In this document: piece after piece, positions 38,985 through 39,206 of the stretch
Layout of the letters: each line of letters begins with the position of its first letter
Position numbering within the stretch: position 1 is the first letter of the stretch
Source: CAYOSF01 sp964406605
GTDB lineage: Bacteria; Chloroflexota; Dehalococcoidia; DSTF01; RBG-16-68-14
DNA length: 39,206 nucleotides
Direction of reading: 5' to 3'
Assembly (NCBI GenBank): GCA_964406605.1
Contig: CAYOSF010000020.1
Coordinates: forward strand, 1-39,206
The notes under the pieces: model-generated
What the model saw: the letters and a program-made list of their open reading frames with translations, nothing else
Told to the model about the DNA's origin: nothing
Database searches by the model: none
Program-made: the position numbers and the translations under genes

Positions 38985-39206
38985 GCGGAAACACCAGAGG
39001 GCAGGTACGGGCGTGCCCGCCCTTCGGGAACCCGCCGGAAGTGGGTGGAACGCAGGAGCCAGGGGCGTTCACGCACGAACCAGGAAACGGGGTGGAACAA
39101 GTCCTGATTCGGAACAGGCTGCCAAAGCACCAGGCCATACGCCGGTGGGTAAAGCTCGCCCGCCAGACCTGGGGAAGGGCACGAACAGTCCCCATCCTCA
39201 TCGTCG
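38985..39206 (+). ncRNA. Structured RNA running off the window edge (HEARO/omega-RNA candidate)
   Basis: No open frame is convincing, but plus-strand pairings are dense: CC-UUCG-GG (39021-39028), CCCGC/GUGGG (39031-39045), GUUC/GAAC (39067-39080), CCUG/CAGG (39103-39118), CCAGG/CCUGG (39130-39172) enclosing GGUGGG/CCCGCC (39144-39164), and UGGGGA/UCCCCA (39170-39194). Several stems need G-U pairs that only work on plus. The wording resembles, from memory, HEARO (IscB omega) RNAs, whose protein gene would start just beyond the window. A group II intron 5' part is the alternative. Confidence 0.4.

Noticed and set aside
38642..39201. Minus-strand frames over the 3' end
   Set aside because: No motif or Shine-Dalgarno; they cover the sRNA unit and the structured RNA, whose promoter, terminator and G-U pairs point to plus-strand RNA.
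1..39206. CRISPR arrays, insertion sequences with terminal repeats, or an origin
   Set aside because: No spaced direct repeats, transposase frame or DnaA-box cluster was seen inside the window; only the HEARO-like candidate at the right edge hints at a mobile element.

Overview
The window is 39.2 kb of high-GC bacterial chromosome, densely packed and mostly housekeeping. Gene content suggests a Gram-positive-like (monoderm) member of the Chloroflexota, perhaps Dehalococcoidia-related. Evidence for this: split glycine decarboxylase (gcvPA/gcvPB), long-form bL25, LPXTG-type and lipobox-type surface proteins with no outer-membrane genes, DsbA+VKOR instead of DsbA+DsbB, a PduO-type cobalamin adenosyltransferase, two cytidylate-kinase-like proteins, and many genes that appear to be leaderless. 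The taxon is an inference from gene content, not from a marker-gene tree.

Layout. 1-2.9 kb: gcvPA-gcvPB, overlapping. 3.0-4.1 kb: a secreted protein with an LPDTG sorting signal. 4.1-7.2 kb (minus): a LarA-family protein, a small unknown, a double zinc-ribbon protein and a divergent SDR. 7.3-9.9 kb (plus): PduO adenosyltransferase, rhomboid protease, ribosomal protein bL25. 9.9-16.8 kb (minus): fmt, SAM hydroxide adenosyltransferase, an extracytoplasmic solute-binding protein, secG, a membrane-anchored YvcK-family protein and gatB. 17.0-20.2 kb (plus): ferritin, a membrane protein with a degenerate GGDEF domain, and a secreted seven-repeat RCC1 protein with a dockerin. A tRNA-Leu(UAA) lies on minus at 20.4 kb. 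20.6-27.2 kb: thiolase, then on minus a clan-A glycoside hydrolase, SET-domain protein, HAD hydrolase, nucleotidyltransferase, Rid-family protein, double CDGSH protein and a cytidylate-kinase-like protein.

27.5-32.6 kb: a rhodanese lipoprotein, two small minus-strand genes, then a plus-strand cluster dsbA-like / SCO / VKOR for extracytoplasmic thiol oxidation and copper delivery, followed by a cysteine-synthase-like enzyme and an RpiB-like isomerase. 32.7-36.4 kb: GNAT, dCMP deaminase, three small proteins (one GYD), a second cytidylate-kinase-like protein and a PlsY-like acyltransferase. 36.4-38.4 kb (minus): a tightly overlapping GNAT-GNAT-methyltransferase operon behind a promoter with a roughly 225-nt structured leader.

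The last 850 bases hold no convincing protein gene but carry several RNA signals. These are the GNAT-operon leader on minus, a promoter-to-terminator unit of about 110 nt on plus, and, running off the right edge, a densely self-complementary plus-strand segment that could be a HEARO/omega-type RNA of an IscB-like element. Across the window a recurring promoter form (TGC + TANNNT, then exactly 6-7 nt, then the start codon) points to leaderless translation of many housekeeping genes. The 3'-end RNA region and the leaderless promoter code are the least ordinary parts of the window.
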